Below, piece after piece: positions 51,372 through 60,869 of a DNA stretch of 64,000 nucleotides. Numbering within the stretch: position 1 is the first letter of the stretch; the number at the start of each line of letters is the position of its first letter. Below the pieces are notes generated by a model, which saw only the letters and a list, made by a program, of their open reading frames with translations, did no database searches and was not told the origin of the DNA. This DNA is from Rhynchopus sp. YZ270_cl-10 (lineage: Eukaryota; Euglenozoa; Diplonemea; Diplonemida; Diplonemidae), in the NCBI GenBank assembly GCA_964035575.1, contig OZ037838.1, forward strand, positions 558,001 to 622,000, read 5' to 3'. Made by a program: the position numbers and the translations under genes.

Positions 51372-52508
51372 TCAGTAGGGGTACAGATGTCTCGTCTCGA
51401 TAGTGTCTCGTCCCGCGTGCGAAAATAGTACCAGTACCACACGTGAACACGGCGATATCAGAAATGTCGAGGGAGTACCCTCCGAGAACGCACGCACACA
51501 AGAAGTCGTCGCCACATCATATTGGTGAAGTGAATTTTCTCCAGAATCAATATTCCGCAACACAAGTAAGAGATACTTCCCACACGGAGTGAACAGCATC
51601 CAACGGACTGCACCCTGCTTTCCAAAGCTGCCAAGAGCCGCACCACTCCAATCATAGAGGCGTACACTGCGAACGTTCGCCACAGCAAAGACAGAGGCAG
51701 ACCGTGAAAGCGCCACTGCACAGAACCTACCCGCAGGCACACATGCCACAGCTTCACCTGTGTTCACATCCCACAGACGTACGTTCCTCTCAGTGTTCGA
51801 GGAGGTGATCACCCACCCACCACAGTCCGACACTGCAACATCACCACACACTTCATCGGACGACAGAGTGCGGAGCAACGTCAGGTCTTCATCATACACA
51901 GAGACGCCGTTTCTGCCCTGTGAGACAACAACACTGCCACACGCGAACACTGACTTCGCGATGCCATCGACTTTGCGGACCACCTCCCCACCCGGAAGCG
52001 CAACCTCGTGCAGACCTTCCCTGCTTGCCATGTAGCAGCGTGTCTTGCACTGTGAGATGGCAGGTGCGCCGAGGCTCAAAAAGTTCACTTCGAACTTGAA
52101 GGCCGTCTCAAAGGTGTCGGTATCGAGGCCGGTGACATAGCACCCCTTCTGTGTAAAGAGGCAGAGTGCTCCACAAGGAGACAGCGATAAGCGAATAAAA
52201 TCCAGGTGTCCCCTACCAGTTGGCGCCTCTAACGACGTCGCGTGCTTCTCTACACTGCACTCAGCAGGACACTTGATGTCGGCAAAGCAGCGGGCAAGCA
52301 CAACCTGCACCCCTGCACCAAACGCAGTGTCCTGCAGACGGCACGTCCCCTCCAGCACCTGCGTGCCGATGCGCATCTCGACAGACGCAGGCGACACAGC
52401 AAGCGCCGTGCACGCAACCTCCTTTGCCGCTGCAACGTCCGCCTCGCACGGCACCTCCACTGTCGCAGTCACGCCTGACTCTTCCAGCACAAAGGTCACA
52501 TCCATCAT
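51372..52508 (-). CDS. W18: UBL-WD40 protein (378 aa)
   Basis: Intact version of W16, with type III end HLYPY. After the UBL there is an extra ten residues (VEKHATSLEAPTGRGH) relative to W16. Blade 5 reads SVRLYDWSGAALGSFGKQG and blade 6 WMLFTPCGKYLLLVLRN. The frame is open upstream through the G-rich 3' block of W19, giving GRGGR text, which I regard as accidental. Confidence 0.85.
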   Translation of the reverse strand: MMDVTFVLEESGVTATVEVPCEADVAAAKEVACTALAVSPASVEMRIGTQVLEGTCRLQDTAFGAGVQVVLARCFADIKCPAECSVEKHATSLEAPTGRGHLDFIRLSLSPCGALCLFTQKGCYVTGLDTDTFETAFKFEVNFLSLGAPAISQCKTRCYMASREGLHEVALPGGEVVRKVDGIAKSVFACGSVVVSQGRNGVSVYDEDLTLLRTLSSDEVCGDVAVSDCGGWVITSSNTERNVRLWDVNTGEAVACVPAGRFCAVALSRSASVFAVANVRSVRLYDWSGAALGSFGKQGAVRWMLFTPCGKYLLLVLRNIDSGENSLHQYDVATTSCVRAFSEGTPSTFLISPCSRVVLVLFSHAGRDTIETRHLYPY

Positions 52509-52678
52509 ATTGTTAAGGGGTCTGTTGGGTTTGATTTGATGGTTGGTGGTGTCACTTCGCAACTCGAGTGACAAATAAGAAGGGGGATAGGTGTTCCAGC
52601 AACAGGGCAAAAGGGGTTTCTTGGGGGTGTTTTGACAGCCTTGCGTTTTGCTGGTACCCTGCGTTATATTCATCACCA

Positions 52679-52695
52679 CCCTCCCTCCCCTCCCC
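52679..52695 (-). promoter_or_regulatory. G-quadruplex motif after W19
   Basis: Same four-tract 17-mer, although the gene in front of it is broken. Confidence 0.6.
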
Positions 52696-52705
52696 TGGTC
52701 ACACA

Positions 52706-52933
52706 TCACTCACTGTTGTGTGGGTACAGATGTCTTGTCACAAGGATGCCATCTGGTTTCAAAGACACAACAAAACATGAACAACACTGCCACAGGAGAA
52801 CACTGCGCTCGTGTCGCCGTTGACTTTGCGGAGCACCTCCCCACCCGGAAGCGCAACCTCGAGAAGGTGATCCCCACACGCCAGGTAGCAGCGTGTCTTG
52901 CACTGCGAGATGGCGGGCGGACCGTGCACAACC
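52706..52933 (-). pseudogene. W19: truncated UBL-WD40 family member
   Basis: Only blade 2-3 text (GPPAISQCKTRCYLACGD, LPGGEVLRKVNGD) and the last residues remain, joined by a large deletion near 52785. The 5' side is replaced by the GTGAACCC array and block E. UBL absent. Confidence 0.8.
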
Positions 52934-53149
52934 GTGAACCCGTGAACCCGTGAACCCGTGAACCCGTGAACCCGTGAACCCGTGAACCCGTGAACCCGTG
53001 AACCCGTGAACCCGTGAACCCGTGAACCCGTGAACCCGTGAACCCGTGAACCCGTGAACCCGTGAACCCGTGAACCCGTGAACCCGTGAACCCGTGAACC
53101 CGTGAACCCGTGAACCCGTGAACCCGTGAACCCGTGAACCCGTGAACCC
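52934..53149. repeat. Octanucleotide microsatellite (GTGAACCC)27
   Basis: 27 pure copies. Sits exactly at the join between W19 and block E. Confidence 0.95.
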
Positions 53150-53487
53150 ATGTCCCAAGCCAGGCCTCTCTTCCTCACCGCAGTCACCCTCCAGCCCAGG
53201 CCTGCCTGTCTTCTCATTCGCTCTGCACTGCAGCAACATTCTAAACAGCACCCCCCACCCACCTGGTTGGCTCACTCACCACACACACCTCACCACGCCA
53301 CGGGCGCAATGGAACACAAGCACATCGTCCTTCGGCTGCCACAAACGTCGTCAAAGACGACCTTCGGGCTGCGAAGGGACACCACACTGCTGTGATGTGT
53401 GCAAAGCTGGCGACGTTCATTACATCGTTTCCGGCAATCAGGAACGATACAGGTCTTCACACCCAACCAGCGACGCTCATCCTCACA
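53148..53487. repeat. Duplicated block E, copy 2
   Basis: See 24864-25197. Confidence 0.8.
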
Positions 53488-55253
53488 TCTGCGTCCTCTA
53501 CACAACAAAAATTGAACTCAAACACAAAACCAGCGATCGAACAGCTACAACGGCTACAACAGTTCATCAAAAAAAGGGGGGCGCGTCGAAACGGTCGTTC
53601 GCAAATGGGGGGAGGGTTTCTTTGTTGTTCTTTCTTTTTTCATTTCCTAATGAGAGCAACTACATCCAACCTTTCCTGCGAGAGGCAGTGCACACAACAC
53701 TGTCTCCGGTTGAAGGCCCCTTCCCATGGGGGAAGCTTCACTACAGTTCACACGGGAAGCTAGAAGGGGAATATAGAATAGCAGAAAACGTTCGCCGAGT
53801 CCGCCTCCACAGCATTGTGAGTGGTAACCACACTACGCACTCACAGGAACCCCTGAAGTGCCGTGCACTAAACAGATTGCCAGATTGCCATACGCGCTTT
53901 ATTGTGGATCGCTCTGTCAGGTTGCGACACCTCATTGACAAATGCACATAAAGAAAAGAAAAAAAAAACCGCAGGAAAGACTGCAAAAAGAGTGCATCGA
54001 GTGTGAGAAAAATAAGCTTTTTTTTCCCCCAGCTTCATGTACACAATGTGTTCTTCTGTCTGCAGCGATAATATGGAGGAGGGGGTGAAAAGGTATGCAG
54101 CTGTCATCCTCATCCTAGAGACATCCTCAAAGTAGGATCTCCCGACACACACACACACACACACATTGGGGCCCTATTAGTTACCAAACACACAAAAGTG
54201 TCACTTTGTCGTTCCCTCGCTCTTCTTGTAGTTGTTTGATTGCCTCCGCACACACACTGTCACCTGTTGGGCGGTGTTGCGGAGCACAGTTAGGGTGAAC
54301 GATGTCACACTTTCCGCTCACAAAGTATGCGCAAAAAATAAAACAAAATGGAAACTGACAATTGGTATTCACGGTATCGTCGATTGGAGAAGGCTACCTA
54401 CGCGATACGTGGAAAAGACAACGCCATCAGAGCACGCGGGTTGGGACGTACTCGTGTTCGGGATTTGGACAGCGTGGAATTCCCAACATCCCTGGTGCTG
54501 AGTCACGTCTGTTGCCTTTGGAATATTTCCGCAGAGTGCCCAGTACCGATACAAAAACAAACGAGGGCGGGTTGCCACAACAAAGAATACAAAACAAACA
54601 AAATCAAGTTCATAATATAAAACTTTCTATTCAAAGAAGAGAAAGAACACAAAAAAGGACGTTCAAAAAACGATCCCATAGTTTCAAAAAAAACAGTAAA
54701 ATGGGGAAGGGGAATAGACAGTAAAGATGATGAAACAAAACGAATTTTGCAAAAGGGTTGTTGGAAAACGCTATTTTGGGTGACAACCGCCACACCGAAC
54801 ACAGAGAAGACTCTGGAAAGAAAACAAACGTTGTAAAAACGGAGTAAAAAAAGAAAATGCGGAATATCATGCGGTGACTACTTTCGAACGCGCGGACTGA
54901 AGAAAAAGAAAAAAAAAAAAATAGGTCATAAGATGGATCTACGGGAGAAAGAAAAAAACCCCCCTCGCATATTATGATCTGATGCTTATGCTTGCTGTCC
55001 ACCTTTTATAGCACACAGTGTCCCTGTCAGGTCCACGACAGGTAAAAACATCACTACAACATGCCCTCCTCCCCCCCCGCCCCCATTCAGACATCTAAAT
55101 GGCTTCCACCACTCTCACAGAACAAAAAAACACACACACACGCGCGCACACTTACTATAATACATGCGGATTTGTATCATCACAGCGGCAAACCCCACGT
55201 ACCCGAGTGTTTCTGCTTCTCTCTCCATATGCAAACATTTTTTTTTTTGATTA
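53488..55253. other. Non-coding; no supported gene
   Basis: Short frames only. 53540-53575 (plus) gives LQRLQQFIKKR, related to repeat C. A (CA)n run lies at 54150-54167 and A-rich stretches at 54560-54960. 54935 has TAAGATGGATCTACGG, like the lead-in of the small hairpins. Confidence 0.4.
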
Positions 55254-56701
55254 CTGGGGGGGGGTCGAATAGTAGATCCCCCCTTTGAATAGTAGATCCC
55301 CCCCTAAATTTTAGACTCCAATTTTTTTGACCCTATTTTAGGTGCTCGAAAGTGGAGTCTGACCCCCATGTCCAGGTCACAAAAATGCCCGATGAGTCCA
55401 ATAAAGCAACAGATTTCATGTGTTGAGTAGTTGTGGTAATATGTGGAAAAAAATTTATACAGGGGGGATCTACTATTTAGGGGGGATCCACTATTCGACC
55501 CCCCCCCTAGGTGGGGGCAAAACCCCTATTTTTTTGAGGCATTTGACTTTTTTGGACTTCCGCGCAACGTACGTACAAACCACCCCTCATACCCACCCAG
55601 AAATGGGTCAGAAACACCCTGTGACCCGAAAATCCATGCTAAGGGCGACTCAGAATATGAAAAAATGCAAAAAAATAGTGAAAAAGTGGCGTTTTGACGG
55701 TTTTGGCCATGTTGGGTAAAATGGCCATTTTTGGACAAAAAAATCAAAAAAACAGCAAAATTTCGACATCATGACGGCTGCTTGGGCACAAAACTACCCC
55801 AGGGATGTCCTGTGAGTCCATTCCGACCTGTTTTGGACACTTTGGGTACTTTTTTAGGCCGTTTTTTGGTGTTTTTGTGGTCAAAATCATACCCCGTCCA
55901 TACCCCGTCCAAGTCATGCGCCCTGCTTTCAGACCCACTCTGGGCCAAAAAATGGGCGAAAACCCCCGAAAAAGCACTCTGGGAACCCAGATAGTTCCAA
56001 ATATCCACCAGAAACCCACCCAAACACCTCAAAAACATGCCAGAAAAACATTTTCAAAAACACACTTTTTTCAAAAAGTTCATCTGGGCAGGTTCCATAA
56101 TGACTTATTTGAAAAAGTGTGTTTTTGAAAATGTTTTTCTGGCATGTTTTTGAGGTGTTTGGGTGGGTTTCTGGTGGATATTTGGAACTATCTGGGTTCC
56201 CAGAGTGCTTTTTCGGGGGTTTTCGCCCATTTTTTGGCCCAGAGTGGGTCTGAAAGCAGGGCGCATGACTTGGACGGGGTATGGACGGGGTATGGACGGT
56301 GCATGACGTTAACCATAAAAACGTCAAAAAACGGCCAAAACAAGTGCCTAAAGTGTCCAAAACAGGTCGGAATGGACTCACAGGACATTTTTGGGGTAGT
56401 TTCGTGCCCAAGCAGCCGTCATGATGTCGAAATTTTGCTGTTTTTTTGATTTTTTTCACCAAAAAATGGCCATTTTACCCAACATGGCCAAAACCGTCAA
56501 AAGCCACTTTTTCACTATTTTTTTTGCATTTTTTCATATTCTGAGTTGCCCTTAGCATGGATTTTCGGGTCTCAGGGTGTTTCTGACCCATTTCTGGGTG
56601 GGTATGAGGGGTGCTCACAGGTTTTTTGCTCACAAAACCACTTTTTTCAAAAATGCCTCACCCGTCCTGAAGGTTTTGCCCCCCCCTAGACCCCCCCCCA
56701 G
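55254..56701. mobile_element. Mariner-like foldback element (1448 bp)
   Basis: Perfect 13-bp ends CTGGGGGGGGGTC/GACCCCCCCCCAG, flanked by TA on each side (55252, 56702). The arms are inverted copies over most of their length (for example 55990-56055 against 56130-56195), meeting near 56075-56110. No transposase seen. TA duplication suggests the Tc1/mariner group. Part of the interior (AATGGGTCAGAA, CCTGTGACCCGAAAAT) is also found in the piggyBac-like element at 41930-41965. Confidence 0.8.
55265..55507. mobile_element. Nested MITE in the left arm
   Basis: Inverted ends TCGAATAGTAGATCCCCCC and its mirror around 55460-55498. The right arm of the host element runs straight from the G run to TCTAGGGGGGGGCAAAACC, so these 243 bp are an added insertion. 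Confidence 0.75.
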
Positions 56702-57083
56702 TAATTGATGATGTATAGACACGCATCCTCGCCTCTCTCTCGTGGATACCGCTACTACGTCCTACTTTTTTTTTTGGGGAGGGAACGCGAATACTATTTG
56801 AACACGAAAACAAAAACTGAAGTTCAGAACACACGCTTCTTCTTTTGTACCTCCCCCTCCTCCCGCTCCCCCACACCCATACAACCCACACCGCCTCTTG
56901 AGACACACCCACACCACCCCCTCCGGCACAATCCGATACACCGAACACCACCCACCACATCTACGGGAGGTGTTTTCCACCCTCCCCCCTTTTACCCCTC
57001 CCCCATGCACCTCCGCTGCAGCCCTGTAGCCCCCCTACGGCACCCTTTACTCTGATTCAGTTATACACTTTTCTTCGCAATTC
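56702..57083. other. 3' side of the membrane protein gene
   Basis: Pyrimidine/purine-biased and non-coding. An accidental plus frame of Pro-rich text at 56705-57055 is not supported. Confidence 0.4.
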
Positions 57084-58337
57084 TCAAAGCAATCGCCGTT
57101 TTTCATGTGAAGAAGAAGGTCTGTGAAGCACCCTGTATGTTCCCACTGCGAGAGCGATCATGACAATGATACTGACGGTGATGAGGATGACCAGAAGCGT
57201 CGTGCTCATGTGTAGGGAGGCGTCGTTCGCTGGCGACGTCCAAGAAAAGGCGCATGGTGGGGTAGCTGTGATGAGCATCGCGCTGTCTCTGAGGCACGGT
57301 GTCGTGAACGCTGTTGTGTTGCGCACGTCAACCATAAACGTTGTTGTGTTCCCCGCAAGGACCTGCACCTCCCCTGCATCGATCGTAAAGGTGGCAAGCC
57401 CGCCACGGCACTGCAGCACCCCAGCAAAAGGGATGTCGCCCTCCTCAAGAAGCACGCTGCCAGATTTCTCGATATCCGTGCGTATCGCGCTGACCGCCGC
57501 AGCGCCGGTCACCACCTTTTCCTTCGAGAGCGAGAGCGGCCCGTACGGTTGCTCCCCAGGGTTAGGCTTGAGTGCGGAGTACACCTGCATGGAGTAGTCG
57601 AAAGAGACCGTGTCGGCCCCCTCATCAAACCTCGTCATCACAAAGCTAAATCCACTGCTCCGAGACCAAAGCACCTCGCACGCAAGCGAGACCGTCTCGT
57701 TGGGTGCAAGGTCAACCCAGCGCCACCACACAGCCGCGGTCGCGTCGCTTTCCGTCAACGTTGCGTTGAAGCCCACTGCAGGCCCGTCGTCGTCACCACG
57801 TGTCAGAAGGAAGCTGTGGAACTGTGCCGTATTCGTCACCAATGGGTCCACCTCGGAGAGCTGCATCGGCACCTCAAGAGGCAGGCGGATTGGGATGACA
57901 CTGAGGGGGAGGTGGAGGTGGAGGTGGGGTAGGGGGTAGTGTTGGTTTAAGACACCCAAAAGGTTAGTACAGTTTAGTACAGTACAGTACAGTGCAGGGG
58001 GCGCGTGTACAGGAAACATGGCAAAGGCGGGTTTTGATCCTTTTCCACAATCTTGAAGGACGAGGCGCTGCTGTACACCGCCCAAAAACACCGCCAAAAT
58101 CAGTGTCAAAAATCATGTACAATACTGGCATGCTTCAATGCTAATTTGAGAAGCGCCAAAAAGATAAATATTGTGTCTTAAGAACGAGGTTGGGAGTTCC
58201 CCTTAAGGTCGTAGGCAGTGGGGATGGATGAAGACATACGCTATACTGGCCATGTCCACATGGGCAACAACGACTTCGGAAAGCACGACAGTCTCAGCAA
58301 CGACCTGCGCCGCAAGCAAGCACAATAACGCCGCCAT
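57084..58337 (-). CDS. Type I membrane glycoprotein with one intron (304 aa)
   Basis: Exon 1 58337-58240 encodes a signal peptide (MAALLCLLAAQVVAE). The intron 57901-58239 (339 nt) starts GTATGT, has TACTAAC at 57963-57969 on the coding strand, then CACCTCCACCTCCACCTCCC and CAG. Exon 2 is 57900-57084. The join restores frame: GC plus T gives Ala. The 304-aa product has an extracellular part with N-glycosylation sites (NAT, NET, NTT, NTT), a likely beta-sandwich look and paired Cys, a membrane span near 270-293 (LLVILITVSIIVMIALAV), and a short basic tail (SSSHEKRRLL). Without splicing, exon 1 stops at 58203. No family recognised; a surface or secretory-pathway receptor is an inference. Confidence 0.75.
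57901..58239 (-). other. Spliceosomal intron
   Basis: GTATGT donor, TACTAAC branch site about 60 nt before the acceptor, a polypyrimidine tract of more than 30 nt, and CAG. A TACTGTAC microsatellite surrounds the branch site. Confidence 0.75.
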
Positions 58338-58895
58338 CAACAGCGCCCCGTGTTGGTTTGTGTATTATCGTAAAACCTCTGCAGGTGTGTTGGTGTTTGA
58401 TATGAGGGGTGGGTCCAAACATTTAAAAAGGGTTGGGGGGAAAGGGAAGAACGGAACAGAAGGGAAAGTCATCAGGGTAAAACATACACATAACCACTAT
58501 CTACAAAACAAAAAAAAAAGGGGGGCCAGGTCTTTTGTGCACTCAAAGCAAAGGAAGAAGAAAAGATAGAAAACTTTTATAAGATGGCTAAATAAGCCTC
58601 CCGCAATGAGTCGCCTCATCATGAGAACCGAATATTGTGCAGCATCCACTGAACGACTTTGCAGAAGAAGAGTTAAACAAAGAAACACGACGAAGTAATA
58701 AAAGCCCCGTATAGTTAAGCTTAGTTGGTACGCTGCCCACATCAACATGAAGCACAGAAATGAGGTGAGTGCATAATAAAGGGGCGGATAATTGTTTCAT
58801 ATACTAACTATTCTACTGAATCCCGAAATAAAAGGGGCAATTAAACAAAAAGGTCGCAGACGTTTGAATTCATTTCCCACCACAAAATATTTTCC
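58338..58895. other. Upstream of the membrane protein gene
   Basis: No gene supported. TTATAAGATGGCTAAATAAGCCTC at 58577 is a weak copy of the small hairpin lead-in. Confidence 0.4.
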
Positions 58896-59167
58896 CTACC
58901 TACCCTCCCCCGTGTATATGTCCGGACCCATTTTGATGTGTATATGCCCGGCACTTTCTGAATAATTTCCGGACAATAACACATATGAGCGGAGATCCCC
59001 CGCCAACGTACCGGACGGAAAGCTCGGAATGGGTTTTTGCCGCTGTACACTGTAGTATACTACCTGATGTCCGGCATGTGCATATGTCCGAAAACACGTG
59101 TATATGTCCGAGTCTCGACCAACACGGACATTATGCACAGGACATATACACGGGGGAAGATAGGTAG
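58896..59167. mobile_element. MITE with GTGTATATGTCC ends
   Basis: 28-bp inverted ends with two mismatches (CCCCCGTGTATATGTCC core; 58896-58923 and 59140-59167). Inside, GTGTATATGYCCG recurs in both orientations. No ORF. Confidence 0.8.
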
Positions 59168-59730
59168 AAAAAAGAAGAAAAAAGGAGGGACAGATTAGGT
59201 AAGACCACCCTACACCTCTGTTCTCTATGCTTAGCCACCTCGAAAAGGTTGACTTGTAATGCAAAGTAGAGTTGAAATACAAAGCCCTCTCGTTACTGTG
59301 TACCTTTGGTACAATGACCGGCTGTACCGGGGGTGGACACCCATGCAGTCCTACATCCATTTCGTGGTTTACATCTGAAAAGCCCTCTCGTTACAATATA
59401 CCTTGGTACATGACCGACAAAATAAAAAGGACATCCCTGTGGTCCACGGTATATCCCGTACAGGCTAGGAATGTACAGGCCGAGATTCTCAAAGATATTG
59501 CCGCAAAAGCAGGAAGGTAAAGTCCTCCTCCTACCCCTTTAGCCCTACTCAGGCTGTCCGCTAGTGTTCTGTTGTCTGAATTGTGGGAATATGCAATTAC
59601 CACGTTGTGCAATCCCCAGCTGTTTATGTCCGAACATGGCGACAACTTTCTGCTCGCTCTTTTGTACTGTCTGCGTCGTTTTCTTGAAAAAACGGACGCT
59701 TTTTCAACCGCTTTCCAAGACCTTTCGAAA
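59168..59730. other. Non-coding spacer
   Basis: A 25-bp direct repeat AAAGCCCTCTCGTTAC (59280, 59379). No gene recognised. Confidence 0.4.
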
Positions 59731-60003
59731 CTAGCTCACTTTACGTCGCTTTGCCTCTGGTTGAGCGTCGGGTCGTTCCCTGGTGTGTTCGGGTTCTTTG
59801 GTATCAGATAGGGCGTCACGTCGGATTTCGATAACTAGTGTGTCGCGGAGAACACGAACGTTGCGCGAGCCTGCACGGAGCTCATCCTTGAGATGCACAA
59901 CACGTGTCGTGTCGTCGCGCTTGAACGCTTCACTCAGATGGACCATCAGCACGAAGTTTCGGTTCAGCTGGCTCCGCAGCTGTGCCTCAATAGTCGTCGA
60001 CAT
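59731..60003 (-). CDS. Small helical protein with basic tail (90 aa)
   Basis: MSTTIEAQLRSQLNRNFVLM begins a largely helical sequence of heptad character to about residue 65, then a charged tail ending EAKRRKVS, which resembles a nuclear localisation signal. The ATG follows a strong polypyrimidine tract and TTTGCAG by 14 nt, so this is either the first coding exon after a 5' intron or a trans-splice site. The frame is also open upstream to 60243, but that text looks non-coding. No family recognised. Confidence 0.5.
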   Translation of the reverse strand: MSTTIEAQLRSQLNRNFVLMVHLSEAFKRDDTTRVVHLKDELRAGSRNVRVLRDTLVIEIRRDALSDTKEPEHTRERPDAQPEAKRRKVS

Positions 60004-60110
60004 TCCCGCCCCCCTTTCTGCAAAGCGGGGATGGGGCAGGGGGTAAGTGGCAAGGGGGTGGGGAGAAAAGGGTGCAAGGTGGTTACGATTGCCAAGACCA
60101 GGGTTTCCAA

Positions 60111-60315
60111 TCATAACTGCTTTGCGAATAACAAAAGCGTTGCATGTCGTACCAGACACCCAGGCACATTCAACCCCCCCACCAGCACACATGCCACAGC
60201 AACACCTGTGATGTCGACGATGCCTTGCGCGACAAACCAGCAAGAAGAAGAAGAAGAAGACGAGACGCTGTCACTCCCATCAGCGACGCAGTGAGACACG
60301 TGGCGGAGGCCGGGC
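60111..60315 (-). pseudogene. Divergent WD40 blade related to the W family
   Basis: Minus text SVSSSSSSSCWFVAQGIVDI and TGVAVACVLVGG parallels VITSS..RLWDVNTGEAVACVPAGG of W blade 4, followed by a blade 5-like LVRHATLLLFAKQL and a stop. The Ser run comes from a CTT tract. An old relative or a neighbouring exon; weakly supported. Confidence 0.35.
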
Positions 60316-60411
60316 TCTGCTCTCGTTGTGCTGGGTGCGACCCCCATGAGTCCGCACCACAGGGCAAAGTCGCAAAGCAAAGCGGGGGGGTCTTTACAAA
60401 ACAAAACATCA

Positions 60412-60582
60412 CTTTTTATTTTTCCTTCCTTCAAAACTACACACACAACGCTTTTTTGGTTTTTGGGAGACACACAAGGTGCCAGGTTCTATGATAAGCA
60501 CGGAACCACCCTGCACCTGTTTGTCATATTGTTTCCCGTGCAATACATGGAGAAACGTTTCGCACTCGAAACAAGGGAAACC
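60412..60582. repeat. Dispersed hairpin element, part A, copy 5
   Basis: Part A only, both hairpins kept (loop CACT). Lies just before the satellite. Confidence 0.65.
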
Positions 60583-60869
60583 ATGACAACACAGGTGCAG
60601 GGGTTTTTTAAAGTTTGCTGCATTTGCATATTTTTCTGCTTTATGACAAAGAACAAGAGATACGTAAGAGCAGACACGCCGCTAGGCTGTGTACTGACAG
60701 AGCAAATAGAAACATGTATACATGTTCCAGAGAGGGAACCGAGAAGCGTCACAAGAAAGCGCTACGACGAGCGTAGCAGAAAAAATCGTAAGAAAGTCAC
60801 AAGAGATGTTAGCAAGCATCCAGCACTCAATCCACTAAAGGAATACAAGAGCACTATGTAAGAGAAAAA

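Noticed and set aside
52706-53275. FTGSRVHG-repeat protein fused to WD40
   Set aside because: Array translation joined to a truncated W19; not a designed fusion.
10761-53951. Plus-strand frames over W genes rich in His, Thr and Ser, and Arg-rich minus shadows
   Set aside because: They mirror the minus-strand W genes in other frames and repeat only because those genes repeat.
57084-58109. 341-aa single-exon form of the membrane protein
   Set aside because: Its first codon is TTG and the first 70 residues translate the pyrimidine-rich intron; the spliced form gives a signal peptide and keeps frame.
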